From Nocardioides sp. S-1144 (lineage in GTDB: Bacteria > Actinomycetota > Actinomycetes > Propionibacteriales > Nocardioidaceae), in contig NZ_CP040695.2 in assembly GCF_005954645.2 (NCBI RefSeq), positions 1,550,001 through 1,614,000 on the forward strand: DNA of 64,000 nt, in the 5' to 3' direction. The notes under the pieces were generated by a model that worked only from the letters and a program-made list of their open reading frames with translations, made no database searches and was not told the DNA's origin. The position numbers and the translations under genes are program-made. The stretch's first letter is position 1. Each line of letters starts with the position of its first letter. Positions 8,169 through 17,298 of this stretch are shown in pieces.

Positions 8169-8801
8169 TCAGTCGGTGAGGGGGTAGCCCCGGATGCCCC
8201 GCCAGGCGAGGCCCGAGACCAGCGCGGTGGCCTGGTCGCGGTCGAGGCCGCCGGCCTCCGAGAGCCAGAACCGAGCGCTCACCTGGGCCATTCCCACGAG
8301 GGAGACGGCGAGCAGGCGGGCCGCGGTGTCGGGCAGGCCGGTGTCGTCGCGGATGACGTCGGCGATCTGGGCCGCGCACTCGGTGGTGACCCGGTCGACG
8401 TGCTGGCGCACGGCCGGCTCGTTGGTGAGGTCGGACTCGAAGACCAGCCGGAACGCGCCGGTCTCGCTGCCGACGTAGTCGTAGAACGCCGAGATGGCGG
8501 CCGCGACGCGCTGCTTGTTGTCGTGCGTCGACTCGAGCGCCAGGCGGCAGTTCTCGATGATCGCGTCGCAGGAGCTGTCGAGGAGCGCGAGGTAGAGGTC
8601 GAGCTTGCCGGGGAAGTGCTGGTAGAGCACCGGCTTCGACACCCCGGCCCGCTCGGCGATGTCGTCCATCGCGGCGGCGTGGTAGCCGTGGCGGACGAAG
8701 ACCTCGAGCGCGGACTCCAGGAGCTGCACGCGGCGCTCCCGACGGGGGAGCCGGCCGCCGCGGGGCCGGGCGCCGTCGATCTCGGGAGGTGTCGGTGCCA
8801 C
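8169..8801 (-). CDS. TetR family transcriptional regulator
   Basis: 210 aa. The N-terminal HTH is clear: RRVQLLESALEVFVRHGYHAAAMDDIAERAGVSKPVLYQHFPGK spans about residues 23-66. The C-terminal ligand/dimer domain has the SETGAFRLVFESDL region typical of the group next to moeZ (M. tuberculosis Rv3208). It is transcribed away from moeZ and towards DUF3107. Target and ligand are unknown; self-regulation of the moeZ/tetR divergent region is a reasonable guess. Confidence 0.9.
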   Translation of the reverse strand: MAPTPPEIDGARPRGGRLPRRERRVQLLESALEVFVRHGYHAAAMDDIAERAGVSKPVLYQHFPGKLDLYLALLDSSCDAIIENCRLALESTHDNKQRVAAAISAFYDYVGSETGAFRLVFESDLTNEPAVRQHVDRVTTECAAQIADVIRDDTGLPDTAARLLAVSLVGMAQVSARFWLSEAGGLDRDQATALVSGLAWRGIRGYPLTD

Positions 8802-8953
8802 GGCGCGAGCCTATAGGTGGGGGGTTCCCACGGAGCGGGCGGCTGTCGGGAGGCTCACCCGGCCCGGGGAACAATGGACGGCGACGGCGACGTTGCCCCG
8901 CTGTCGACGCACGACGATCGACCCACACACCGTCACACCCCAGGAGTGAACCC

Positions 8954-10162
8954 GTGAGCCTTCCCGCGCTGGTCGAGCCGGCCGCCGAGCTGACCATCGA
9001 CGAGGTCCGCCGCTACAGCCGCCACCTGATCATCCCCGACGTGGGGATGACCGGGCAGAAGCGGCTCAAGAACGCCAAGGTGCTCGTCATCGGCGCCGGC
9101 GGCCTCGGCAGCCCCGCGCTGCTCTACCTGGCCGCGGCCGGCGTAGGCACGCTGGGCATCGCGGAGTTCGACGAGGTCGACGAGTCGAACCTGCAGCGCC
9201 AGATCATCCACGGCCAGTCCGACATCGGCCGCCCCAAGGCCGAGTCGGCCCGCGACTCGATCCTCGAGGCCAACCCCTACGTCGAGGTCGTCGTCCACAA
9301 CGAGCGCCTCGACAACGACAACGTGCTGTCGGTCTTCGAGGGCTACGACCTCATCGTCGACGGCACCGACAACTTCGCGACCCGCTACATGGTCAACGAC
9401 GCCGCCTACTTCCTGAAGATCCCCTACGTCTGGGGCTCGATCTACCGCTTCGACGGCCAGGCGAGCGTCTTCTGGCCCTCCAGCGGCGACGAGGCGCCCT
9501 GCTACCGCTGCCTCTACCCCGAGCCGCCGCCGCCGGGCATGGTCCCGAGCTGCGCCGAGGGCGGCGTGCTCGGCGTCCTCTGCGCCAGCATCGGCTCGAT
9601 CCAGGTCAACGAGGCCATCAAGGTCCTCACCGGCATCGGCGACCCGGCCGTCGGCAAGCTCGTCATCTACGACGCCCTCGAGCTGGAGTGGCGCAAGCTC
9701 AAGGTCCGCAAGGACCCCAGCTGCGCGCTGTGCGGGGCGAACCCGACGGTCACCGGCCTGATCGACTACGAGGCCTTCTGCGGCGCCATCTCCGACGAGG
9801 CCGCCGACGCCGCCGCCGGGTCGACGATCTCGGTCGTCCAGCTCGAGCACATGCTCAAGGAGCGCGCCGAGGGCACCCGCGACTTCGTCCTGGTCGACGT
9901 GCGCGAGCCGAACGAGTTCGAGATCAACCGGATCCCCGGCTCGGTGCTGATCCCCAAGGGCGACTTCCTCAACGGCTCGGCCCTCGAGCAGCTCCCGGGG
10001 GTCGACTCCGGCACGCAGGTGGTCATGCACTGCAAGTCGGGCGTGCGCTCGGCCGAGACCCTCGCCGTCGTCAAGGGCGCCGGGTACGACGACGCCGTGC
10101 ACGTCGGCGGCGGGGTCGTGGCCTGGGTCAACCAGGTAGACCCCAGCCAGCCCACCTACTGA
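8954..10162 (+). CDS. moeZ: MoeZ adenylyltransferase/sulfurtransferase
   Basis: 402 aa. The GTG start has CAGGAG seven bases upstream. The N-terminal ThiF/MoeB domain carries the ATP-binding GAGGLG (residues 47-52) and zinc-binding CYRC and CALC pairs. The C-terminal rhodanese domain begins near residue 295 and has the persulfide loop CKSGVR with the active Cys near residue 360. The enzyme adenylates and thiocarboxylates small sulfur-carrier proteins (MoaD, CysO, ThiS types) for molybdopterin and other sulfur pathways in the cytosol. The two-domain layout matches actinobacterial MoeZ/MoeBR. MoaE lies in the same window at 47.9 kb, but no carrier protein gene does. Confidence 0.94.
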   Translation: MSLPALVEPAAELTIDEVRRYSRHLIIPDVGMTGQKRLKNAKVLVIGAGGLGSPALLYLAAAGVGTLGIAEFDEVDESNLQRQIIHGQSDIGRPKAESARDSILEANPYVEVVVHNERLDNDNVLSVFEGYDLIVDGTDNFATRYMVNDAAYFLKIPYVWGSIYRFDGQASVFWPSSGDEAPCYRCLYPEPPPPGMVPSCAEGGVLGVLCASIGSIQVNEAIKVLTGIGDPAVGKLVIYDALELEWRKLKVRKDPSCALCGANPTVTGLIDYEAFCGAISDEAADAAAGSTISVVQLEHMLKERAEGTRDFVLVDVREPNEFEINRIPGSVLIPKGDFLNGSALEQLPGVDSGTQVVMHCKSGVRSAETLAVVKGAGYDDAVHVGGGVVAWVNQVDPSQPTY

Positions 10163-10184
10163 CAGCGCACCACCCACCCACCTC

Positions 10185-10225
10185 GCCGAGTCGGCGTTCG
10201 GACTGAGTCCGGACGCCGACTCGGC
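10185..10225. terminator. long stem hairpin after moeZ
   Basis: Outer arms GCCGAGTCGGCGT and ACGCCGACTCGGC (13 bp, perfect) enclose an inner pair CGGAC/GTCCG around TGA. The whole sequence folds into one 41-base stem. A further half, ACGCCGACTCGGC, occurs at 10245-10257 just before the next gene. It is probably the moeZ terminator; the extra half copy suggests a repeated element. Confidence 0.7.
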
Positions 10226-10281
10226 TGCTGTGCACTTGCACTTCACGCCGACTCGGCAGGGGCTGGGGTACGGTGCCGCGC

Positions 10282-11037
10282 ATGTCCTCGGCCCGGCCCC
10301 GACAGGGCGCCCCGCTGGTGGCCCTGCTCGGCGCCGCGGGGGTGGTGCTGGTGCTGCTGGTCGGCCTCTGGGCCGCGACCGCGGGGCCCGACGACGCCTT
10401 CCGCAGCGACGGGCCCGACCCGGACCGGATCACGACGTCCTCGCCGACCGAACCGCCCTCCACGTCGGCGTCGGCGCCCCCCGAGGCCGACGACGACGGC
10501 GCCCTCGACGACTCCGACGCCGGTTGGCTCGGGGTCGTGCTCGGCGGCGTCATCTTCCTGGCGGCCGCCCTGGTGGTGCTGGCGGCGCTCGCGCTCGCCC
10601 AGGGCGGTCTGCGCCGGCTCCGCGAGCCCGCGCGCCGGGACCGACGCCCCGACGACGACGACGAGACCGGCGACCTGACCGTCGTCGAGGCGATCACCGA
10701 GGACGCCGCGGCGCAGGAGGAGATCCTGGCCGCCGGCGGCACGACGCCGCGCAACGCCATCGTCGAGTGCTGGCACCGCTTCGAGGCGCAGGCCGACCGC
10801 GCCGGGATCCCGCGCGAGCCGTGGGAGACCTCCTCGGAGTTCACCCTCCGCCTGCTCGACCTTGCCGGCGCCGACGGCCGCGCCGTGGCGAGGCTCGCCG
10901 AGCTCTACCGCGAGGCACGCTTCTCCGAGCACGAGGTCGGCGAGGAGCACCGCGCCGCCGCCCTCGAGGCGCTGCGCCGCATCCACCCGGCGCCCGGGAC
11001 GGCGGCCCGGCCCCGCGGCGCCGTGGAGGACCCGTGA
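10282..11037 (+). CDS. DUF4129 domain membrane protein
   Basis: 251 aa from this ATG; a GTG three codons earlier (10273) is possible. Membrane segments lie at about residues 12-33 and 80-105, separated by an acidic Ser/Thr/Pro loop expected outside. The cytosolic C-terminal part has the DUF4129 signature TPRNAIVECWHRFE...REPWETSSEFTLRLL. DUF4129 proteins usually sit with MoxR and DUF58 genes, as here, and often carry transglutaminase-like domains, absent in this one. First gene of a five-gene run in which every junction overlaps or abuts. Confidence 0.87.
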   Translation: MSSARPRQGAPLVALLGAAGVVLVLLVGLWAATAGPDDAFRSDGPDPDRITTSSPTEPPSTSASAPPEADDDGALDDSDAGWLGVVLGGVIFLAAALVVLAALALAQGGLRRLREPARRDRRPDDDDETGDLTVVEAITEDAAAQEEILAAGGTTPRNAIVECWHRFEAQADRAGIPREPWETSSEFTLRLLDLAGADGRAVARLAELYREARFSEHEVGEEHRAAALEALRRIHPAPGTAARPRGAVEDP

Positions 11038-11504
11038 GGCGCCGTTGGGCCCGCCGGGCCGGCGGCGTCCTGGCCGGCGTCGTGGCCGTGCTCGTCGCGA
11101 CCCAGGTGCTCGGTTTCGAGCCGCACCCGCTCCGCGTCGCGCTGCTCGGCGCCGTCCTCGGCGCCGGCGCCGGCCTGCTCCTCGACGCCGTCCCCCAGAC
11201 CCCGTTCGCCTGGACGACGCCGGCCCCGGCGGCGGCCGTCACCCGCGACCGGGACGCCGTGACGCAGGCCCACCTGCGCCGGCTGGAGAACCACCAGTCC
11301 GCGCGGACGCCGGACGCCGCCGTGCGCGACCGGCTGCGCGAGGTCGCCGACCGGGTGCTGCGCGCCCGCCACGGCGTCCGGGTCGACTCGGAGGCCGGCC
11401 GCGCCCTGCTCGGCCCCGACCTCCGCGCCGTGCTGGACGGGCCCGTCGTCCGCATGAAACCACGCCGCATCGACGAGGTGCTGCGCATGATCGAGGAGTT
11501 GTGA
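11034..11504 (+). CDS. small membrane protein of the MoxR operon
   Basis: 156 aa, GTG start overlapping the previous stop by four bases (GTGA). Two hydrophobic segments occur in the first 55 residues (VLAGVVAVLVATQVLGF and VALLGAVLGAGAGLLL). A charged cytosolic part follows, with a conserved-looking helical end PRRIDEVLRMIEEL. I do not recognise a named domain. Position between the DUF4129 and MoxR genes suggests an accessory of that membrane complex. Confidence 0.8.
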   Translation: MRRRWARRAGGVLAGVVAVLVATQVLGFEPHPLRVALLGAVLGAGAGLLLDAVPQTPFAWTTPAPAAAVTRDRDAVTQAHLRRLENHQSARTPDAAVRDRLREVADRVLRARHGVRVDSEAGRALLGPDLRAVLDGPVVRMKPRRIDEVLRMIEEL

Positions 11505-12523
11505 TGCCCGAAATCGGTACTCACCCGGAACCCGGCACCCGCCCGGAGCCCGAGGCCCAGCCGATGCCGGTGCGGGAGGCCGCCGACCTCGCGAACCGGG
11601 TCCTCGACGAGGTCGAGCGGGCCGTGGTCGGCAAGCGCCGCCCCCTCACGCTGGTGCTGGCCGCGATCCTGGCCAAGGGCCACGTGCTCATCGAGGACCT
11701 CCCCGGCCTGGGCAAGACCCTGTCCGCGCGCTCCCTGGCGCAGGTGCTCGGGCTCGACTTCGCCCGCGCCCAGTTCACCCCGGACCTGCTCCCGGCCGAC
11801 CTGACCGGGTCGTTCCTCTACGACCAGCGCCGCAGCGAGTTCGAGTTCCGCCCGGGGCCGGTGTTCGCGGGGCTGCTGCTGGCCGACGAGATCAACCGGA
11901 CGCCACCCAAGACCCAGTCGGCGCTGCTCGAGGCGATGCAGGAGCGCCAGGTCACCGTCGAGGGCCGGACCTTCGCGCTGCCCGACCCCTTCTGCGTGCT
12001 CGCCACCGCGAACCCCGTCGAGTACGAGGGCACCTACCCGCTCCCGGAGGCCCAGCTCGACCGGTTCCTCCTGCGGGTCGGCTTCGGCTACCCCGGCGCC
12101 GACGACGAGTACGACGTCGTGGCCCGCCGCGTGGCGCGGCGGCGCGAGGACACGGTGCTCGAGCCGCTCACCGACGCCGCCGGGCTGCGCGCCCTGCAGG
12201 CCACCGTCGAGACCGTCCGCGTCGACGAGAGCGTCGGGCGCTACTGCGTGGAGCTGGCGGCAGCGACCCGCACCCACGCCCACGTGCAGGTCGGCGCGTC
12301 GCCCCGCGGCTCGCTCGGCCTGGCGCTGGCCGCCCGCGCCTTCGCGGTCGTGCGGGGCCGCGACTACGTCGTGCCCGAGGACGTCAAGGCCGTCGCCCGC
12401 CCGGTCCTGGGCCACCGGATCTCGATCAAGCCCGAGCTGTGGATGTCGGAGGCGTCCGGCACCAGCGTCGTCGACGAGGTCCTGAAGCGGGTGCCCACCC
12501 CGGCCACCCTCGAACGCCGGTGA
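11504..12523 (+). CDS. MoxR-type AAA+ ATPase
   Basis: 339 aa. The ATG overlaps the previous stop by one base, with GAGGAG just upstream. AAA_3/MoxR core: Walker A LPGLGKT (Lys 71), Walker B LLLADEINR near 126-134, sensor motifs ATANPVEYEGTYPLPEAQLDRF, and a C-terminal lid with DVKAVARPVLGHRI. The first ~20 residues are a Pro/Glu-rich extension. MoxR ATPases act as chaperones for von Willebrand-type or DUF58 partner proteins; the partner is probably the DUF58 protein encoded next. Confidence 0.93.
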   Translation: MPEIGTHPEPGTRPEPEAQPMPVREAADLANRVLDEVERAVVGKRRPLTLVLAAILAKGHVLIEDLPGLGKTLSARSLAQVLGLDFARAQFTPDLLPADLTGSFLYDQRRSEFEFRPGPVFAGLLLADEINRTPPKTQSALLEAMQERQVTVEGRTFALPDPFCVLATANPVEYEGTYPLPEAQLDRFLLRVGFGYPGADDEYDVVARRVARRREDTVLEPLTDAAGLRALQATVETVRVDESVGRYCVELAAATRTHAHVQVGASPRGSLGLALAARAFAVVRGRDYVVPEDVKAVARPVLGHRISIKPELWMSEASGTSVVDEVLKRVPTPATLERR

Positions 12524-13860
12524 CCCCGCTGGAGGCACCGGTCGGGACGCCCCGCGTGACCGGCGCACCCGGCCCGGTCGGCGGCACCTCCTGGCGTCCG
12601 ACCGGCGCGCTGGTGCGCGGCGTCGTGGTCGGGCTGGCCGGGCTCGTGGTGGCGGTCGTCGCGGGCGAGCCGGTGCTCCTGGTCCTCACCGCGCCGGTCC
12701 TGCTGACCGCCGTCCCGGCGGTCCTGCGTCGCCCGCGCAGCGCGCCGCGGCTCACCGGCGGCGTCGGGCACGCCTCGCTGCACGAGGGCCAGGCGGCCGA
12801 GGTGGCCCTGCGTCTCGACGACGACACCGACGTCGAGCAGGTCACCCGCGTCGTCGCGGCCGTGCCCCACGAGCACGCGGCTCCCCACGGCGGCCGGTTC
12901 ACCGTCCGGCTCGCCGACCTGGCCCGGGTGTCCCTGGTCGTGAGCCCGCGCCGCTGGGGCTCGCGCGTGGTCGGGGAGGAGCGGGTCGTGCTCACGAGCG
13001 GCTGGGGCGGCTACCGCTGGGGTCCGGTGCTGGTGTCCGGACGCCGGGTGCGGGTGCTGCCCACGACGTCCTACCGCTCGCGCGCGGAGTCGCCGCACCC
13101 GCGCGGCCTCGTCGGGGCCCACCGGTCGACGCGGTCCGGCTCGGGCACCGAGCTCTCCGGGATCCGGCCCTTCCAGCCCGGCGACCGGTTGCGCCGGGTC
13201 AACTGGCGGGTCTCGGTGCGCACCGACGCCCTGCACGTCACGACCACCCGGGCCGAGCAGGACGCCGGGCTGCTGCTGGTGGTCGACCTGTTCGCCGACC
13301 ACGGCGCCTCCGGCGGCATCGACGGCCGGGCCAGCAGCCTCGACCTCACCGTCCGGGCCGCGGCCGCCCTCGCCGAGCACGCGACCCGCACCGGCGACCG
13401 GGTCGCGCTGCGCCCGATCGGCGGCCGGGCCCGCTCGGTGCAGATGGGCGCCGGTCGAGGTCACCTGCAGCGACTGGTCGGCACGCTGGCCGAGGCCCGG
13501 ACCGCCGACGCGCACGGCGACGAGGCGAGCCGGCTCGACCTGCGGGTCGGCGCCGGCACCACCGTCGTGCTGCTCTCGCCGCTGCTCGTCGACGCGGTCG
13601 CCACGGCCGCCGTCGACCTGACCCGGCGGGGCCTGCCCGTCGTGGTCATCGACACCCTGCCGCCCGACGCCGCCCCCGACGCCGGCGACTCCGACCCGCG
13701 GCTGGTCGACCTCGCGTGGCGGATGCGGCGTCTCGAGCGCGAGCAGGTGCTGCACGCCCTCGCCGCCGCTGGCTGCCCGGTCGTCGCCTGGCGCGGTGCC
13801 GGCACCGTCGACGAGGTGCTGCGCCGGCTGTCGCGACGTCGTCCCGGGGGTGCGGCATGA
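12520..13860 (+). CDS. DUF58 domain protein
   Basis: 446 aa, GTG start overlapping the moxR-like stop by four bases. Two adjacent membrane segments lie near residues 25-65. The DUF58 signature GTELSGIRPFQPGDRLRRVNW is at roughly residues 207-228, followed by a von Willebrand A-like region (LLLVVDLFADHG). DUF58 proteins are substrates or partners of MoxR ATPases and are often tied to envelope or stress functions. The tight operon here supports a membrane complex with its neighbours. Confidence 0.9.
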   Translation: MTPLEAPVGTPRVTGAPGPVGGTSWRPTGALVRGVVVGLAGLVVAVVAGEPVLLVLTAPVLLTAVPAVLRRPRSAPRLTGGVGHASLHEGQAAEVALRLDDDTDVEQVTRVVAAVPHEHAAPHGGRFTVRLADLARVSLVVSPRRWGSRVVGEERVVLTSGWGGYRWGPVLVSGRRVRVLPTTSYRSRAESPHPRGLVGAHRSTRSGSGTELSGIRPFQPGDRLRRVNWRVSVRTDALHVTTTRAEQDAGLLLVVDLFADHGASGGIDGRASSLDLTVRAAAALAEHATRTGDRVALRPIGGRARSVQMGAGRGHLQRLVGTLAEARTADAHGDEASRLDLRVGAGTTVVLLSPLLVDAVATAAVDLTRRGLPVVVIDTLPPDAAPDAGDSDPRLVDLAWRMRRLEREQVLHALAAAGCPVVAWRGAGTVDEVLRRLSRRRPGGAA

Positions 13861-14390
13861 GCGACGCCCTCGCCGTCCTGCGCTCCTGGTCTGTGTCCCA
13901 GCGCGGCCTGCGCGCCGTCGTGGTCCTCGGCCCCGTCGTCGCCCTGCTCGCCGCCGGACCGGCCGGCGAGCCGCCGCCGTGGTGGTGGGTGGCCGCGGTC
14001 GTCGTGTCGGCGGGCTGGCACGCCGTCCTCCCCGACTCCGGGGCCGGCCTCGTCGCGCTGCTGCTCGCGGTCGGCTGGTGGGTGCGCGTCCCCGACGACG
14101 GGCTGCCCGCCTCCTCGCTGGTCGCGGCCGCGGCGGTCCTCGCCGCCCACGTCGCCGCCCTGGTGGCCGCCTCGGCGCCGCCCGACGGCCGCGTCGACGG
14201 CGGCGTGCTGCGCTCGTGGACGCTGCGCGCGGTCGCGGTGCTCGCCGCGGCACCGGTGCTGTGGGTGCTCGCACGGGCGCTGGGGGAGCAGGGCGCCCCG
14301 CCCGGGCTCTGGCCGGCCGGCCTGCTCGCGGTGGTGCTGGCCGTCGCGGCCGCCACGAGCGCGTTCCCGTCGGGCGGGCGGCCCGGCTAG
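13857..14390 (+). CDS. membrane protein, end of the MoxR operon
   Basis: 177 aa, ATG start overlapping the DUF58 stop (ATGA). Nearly all hydrophobic, with four to five predicted membrane helices and few charged residues. No domain recognised. Context suggests it is a membrane component of the DUF4129-MoxR-DUF58 system. Confidence 0.8.
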   Translation: MSDALAVLRSWSVSQRGLRAVVVLGPVVALLAAGPAGEPPPWWWVAAVVVSAGWHAVLPDSGAGLVALLLAVGWWVRVPDDGLPASSLVAAAAVLAAHVAALVAASAPPDGRVDGGVLRSWTLRAVAVLAAAPVLWVLARALGEQGAPPGLWPAGLLAVVLAVAAATSAFPSGGRPG

Positions 14391-14400
14391 CGTCGTCGCC

Positions 14401-14727
14401 GTGCGGGCCGACGACGACTTCGTGGAGGCGGTGCTGACGATCGTGGAGTCGGTGCCGCGCGGCCAGGTGACGACCTACGGCGCCATCGCCGACGTCGTCG
14501 GCAGCGGACCCCGGCTGATCGGGAACGTGCTGGCCCGCCACGGCGGCCCGGTGCCGTGGTGGCGGGTGGTGCGGGCCGACGGGTCACTGCCGCCCAGCCA
14601 CCAGGACGAGGCCCGCCACCGCTACCTCGAGGAGGGCACGCCGCTGCGGCGCTCGGGCTCGGCGGTCGACATCGCGCGGGCGTTCTGGTCGCCCGTCGAC
14701 CCCGCTCAGCGCAGCCGGCCGACGTAG
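14401..14727 (+). CDS. alkyltransferase-like protein (ATL), MGMT family
   Basis: 108 aa, GTG start. The DNA-binding half of the O6-alkylguanine-DNA alkyltransferase family: PRGQVTTYGAIADVVG (HTH region, arginine finger area) followed by the active-site loop. In true MGMT this loop reads PCHRV; here it is PWWRV at residues 52-56, so the alkyl-accepting cysteine is replaced by tryptophan. Known ATL proteins bind alkylated guanine without repairing it and hand the lesion to nucleotide excision repair. A similar protein (Rv3204) holds this relative place in M. tuberculosis. The last 22 bases overlap the 3' end of the opposite-strand gene. Confidence 0.9.
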   Translation: MRADDDFVEAVLTIVESVPRGQVTTYGAIADVVGSGPRLIGNVLARHGGPVPWWRVVRADGSLPPSHQDEARHRYLEEGTPLRRSGSAVDIARAFWSPVDPAQRSRPT

Positions 14728-17177
14728 GTCGCGGCGCGCCGGAGGTCGACGACCCGGCGCTCCCAGGTGACGCCCACCACCACCAGCAGCGTGCCGGCCA
14801 GCCCGATCGTCACCCACTGCGGCGTCCGGGCCGCGTAGGGCGACAGCTCGACCAGGGTCAGCAGGGCACCGACGACGGCGCCGACGACCAGCGGGGCGCT
14901 CCACCGCAGGCGGGCGCCCGCGAGCACCAGCGCCAGGCACGCCGCGCCGAGCAGCAGGGCCCGCAGGGAGACCGGGTCACCCACGAGCAGCTGGAGCAGC
15001 GACGGCACCAGCGCCAGGCCGAGGCCCGGCAGGAGGGTCGTGCGGGTGGAGGCCCGACCGTCGCGGCTGAGCCGGTGCAGGCCCAGGAGCACCAGGGCGA
15101 CCGCGGTGGGCAGCGTGTAGGGCTCGGGCGCCTGGACGCCGAGGTCGGCCAGCCGCACCCACGTCGCCAGCACGAGCAGGGCCGTGCCGACCCAGGCCAG
15201 GGCCCGGCGCGAGCGGTGGACCAGGGCGGAGGCGGTGACCAGCGCCCCGGCCAGGGTGAGGTGCAGGGCGAGCGACACCGCGACGTCGCCGGCCAGCGGC
15301 ACCGCGGCCGCAGCGGCGAGGAGCGCCACGACGACCGCCGGCACCTCGAGCACGGGCCGGGGGAGCAGCACGGCCAGGGCACCGAGGACGACGAGCACCG
15401 GCACGGCGGCCAGCGCCGGGTCGAGCCCGACGACGTCCGCCGTCGTCCAGAGCAGGGCGGCCGTGGCCGGGCCGAGCGCCAACCCGCCCACCCCGGCCGC
15501 CGCGGGGAACCGGCCCAGCACCAGGACCGCGGCCGCGGCCGCGGTCAGCAGGGCCAGCGGCAGGAGCAGCAGGCCGGCGTCGGGCAGGGCGAGCCCGGCG
15601 GCACCGGCGAGCGCCGCTCCGGCCCCGAGCACCTGGACGAGGGCGGCGGCGCCGTCGCGGCGCAGGGCCTCGACCGCGAGCGCGACCGCGACGACGCAGA
15701 CCGCGACCACCACGGTCCACAGCGGCACGGGGTGCAGGGACAGGGTCGTCGTGGCGCCGGCCGCGACGGCCGCCAGGCTCCCGCGCACCCAGGCGCCGAG
15801 CGGTCGCGGGGCCAGCACCGTCAGCAGCAGCGCCAGGGCCACCAGCATCGTCGGGACCACGAGCCACGGCGAGGCGAGCAGGCCGGAGGGGTCGAGGCGC
15901 AGGTCGTCGTCGGGCGCGGTCGCCGCGTCGAGGGCCTGCAGCACGAGGCCGAGGGCGATCGCCAGCGACGGCACCAGCGACAGGGCACCGGGCACGACGG
16001 CGGCGATCCGGAGCCGCAAGGGGGCGGCGTGGGCCGCGGCGGCCCACAGCGCTCCGGCCACGAGCGAGGCGACGGCGACGCGGGTCACGCCGTCGTCGAG
16101 GACGGGCAGGACGGCGACGGCGGTGAGGGCGGTGCCGGCGGCGGCCAGGCAGCCGACGACGGCGTGCCGGGGGCGCCGCACGGCGAGTGGGGCGAGCAGC
16201 AGCAGAGCCGCGGCGGCCAGGGCGACGCCGTCCGCGGAGCCCCACAGCCCGGCCACGGTCAGGGCACCCGCGCGGTCGGCCGTCGTCAGGACCCCGACGA
16301 GCGCGGTGCCGAGCAGGTCGCACCACGCCGCCACCGCCGCCACCGCGGACGACACCACCAGGGCGGTGCGACCGGCGCGCTGACCGAGCGCGGCGAGGGC
16401 GGTGAACCCGAGGACGGCGAGGCCGGCCACCGGCAGCGCCGCCCCCTCCAGGGGCTCGAGCGAGGGGAGGGCCGCCTGCACGACGAACAGCCCGGCCACG
16501 AGCGCCGGCGACGGCACCGCCAGGCGCCGCTCCACGGCCCACAGGACGCCGCCACCCACGGCGAGTGCCGCGCCGAGGGCGCAGGCCAGACCCGCGCCGG
16601 TGGGGTCGCCGAGCCACCCCGCGCCCCGGGCGCCGAGCACGTCGAGGAGCAGCAGTCCGAGCGCGACCGTCACGATCGCCTCGGCGGCGACGCGCAGGTC
16701 GCGACGCCGCAGCAGCACGCCGCCCACGCCGGTGGCGGCGGTCAGGCCGACGAGCACCGCGGTGCGGCCGCCGACCCCGAGCCACGACCACGCGACCGCG
16801 AGGAAGGCCACGGCCGCGACCAGCAGGCACAGGGCGCCGAGGCCGAGCAGGATCGCCGGCACCGACGACGTCCGGACACCGGTGCGCCCGGGACCCTCCG
16901 GCAGGGACGACGTCCACACCGGGACGGGCGTCCGTGGTGCGACCGGAACCGCCGGGACGGGCGCAGTCACCGGCGCCGCCGCGGCGAGCCGGAGCCGCCC
17001 GGTGAGCCGGTCGACGTCCTGCAGCGCCGCGAACGCCTCGACCGCGAGCTCGTGGTCGAGCGGCACGCCGCAGTGGCGGCAGAGCCGGTCGGCCCTGGTG
17101 GGGGTGACGAGCGACCCGCGGCACGACGGGCAGGAGCGCGGGTCGGCGTAGAGGTGGGCAGGAGCGGCGGCAGGCAT
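14706..17177 (-). CDS. large polytopic membrane protein with zinc-ribbon start
   Basis: 823 aa from the ATG giving MPAAAPAHLYADPRSC; farther upstream starts are in the intergenic space. The N-terminus has two CxxC pairs (CPSC and CRHC, about residues 14-35), a zinc-ribbon-like motif. The rest is an Ala/Leu/Val-rich chain with more than 20 predicted membrane helices and no charged catalytic pattern. It resembles the very large actinobacterial membrane proteins annotated as SCO7613 C-terminal domain proteins, of unknown function. It is convergent with and overlaps the ATL gene by 22 bases. Confidence 0.85.
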   Translation of the reverse strand: MPAAAPAHLYADPRSCPSCRGSLVTPTRADRLCRHCGVPLDHELAVEAFAALQDVDRLTGRLRLAAAAPVTAPVPAVPVAPRTPVPVWTSSLPEGPGRTGVRTSSVPAILLGLGALCLLVAAVAFLAVAWSWLGVGGRTAVLVGLTAATGVGGVLLRRRDLRVAAEAIVTVALGLLLLDVLGARGAGWLGDPTGAGLACALGAALAVGGGVLWAVERRLAVPSPALVAGLFVVQAALPSLEPLEGAALPVAGLAVLGFTALAALGQRAGRTALVVSSAVAAVAAWCDLLGTALVGVLTTADRAGALTVAGLWGSADGVALAAAALLLLAPLAVRRPRHAVVGCLAAAGTALTAVAVLPVLDDGVTRVAVASLVAGALWAAAAHAAPLRLRIAAVVPGALSLVPSLAIALGLVLQALDAATAPDDDLRLDPSGLLASPWLVVPTMLVALALLLTVLAPRPLGAWVRGSLAAVAAGATTTLSLHPVPLWTVVVAVCVVAVALAVEALRRDGAAALVQVLGAGAALAGAAGLALPDAGLLLLPLALLTAAAAAVLVLGRFPAAAGVGGLALGPATAALLWTTADVVGLDPALAAVPVLVVLGALAVLLPRPVLEVPAVVVALLAAAAAVPLAGDVAVSLALHLTLAGALVTASALVHRSRRALAWVGTALLVLATWVRLADLGVQAPEPYTLPTAVALVLLGLHRLSRDGRASTRTTLLPGLGLALVPSLLQLLVGDPVSLRALLLGAACLALVLAGARLRWSAPLVVGAVVGALLTLVELSPYAARTPQWVTIGLAGTLLVVVGVTWERRVVDLRRAATYVGRLR

Positions 17178-17298
17178 GGCGTCAGTCCACCACCGCGGCC
17201 GGCTCGGGTGACCCCGGTGGCTGCTCATCCGCCCTGAGCGCGCAGGCTCATCCGCCACCGCGCGACGGGTCGCGGGGACGGGGGCCGAGAATGGCGCG

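Noticed and set aside
14556..17237. 893-residue plus-strand open frame opposite the giant membrane protein
   Set aside because: It is a Gly/Arg/Gln-rich antisense shadow created by high GC. The minus-strand frame has membrane helices and a zinc-ribbon start.
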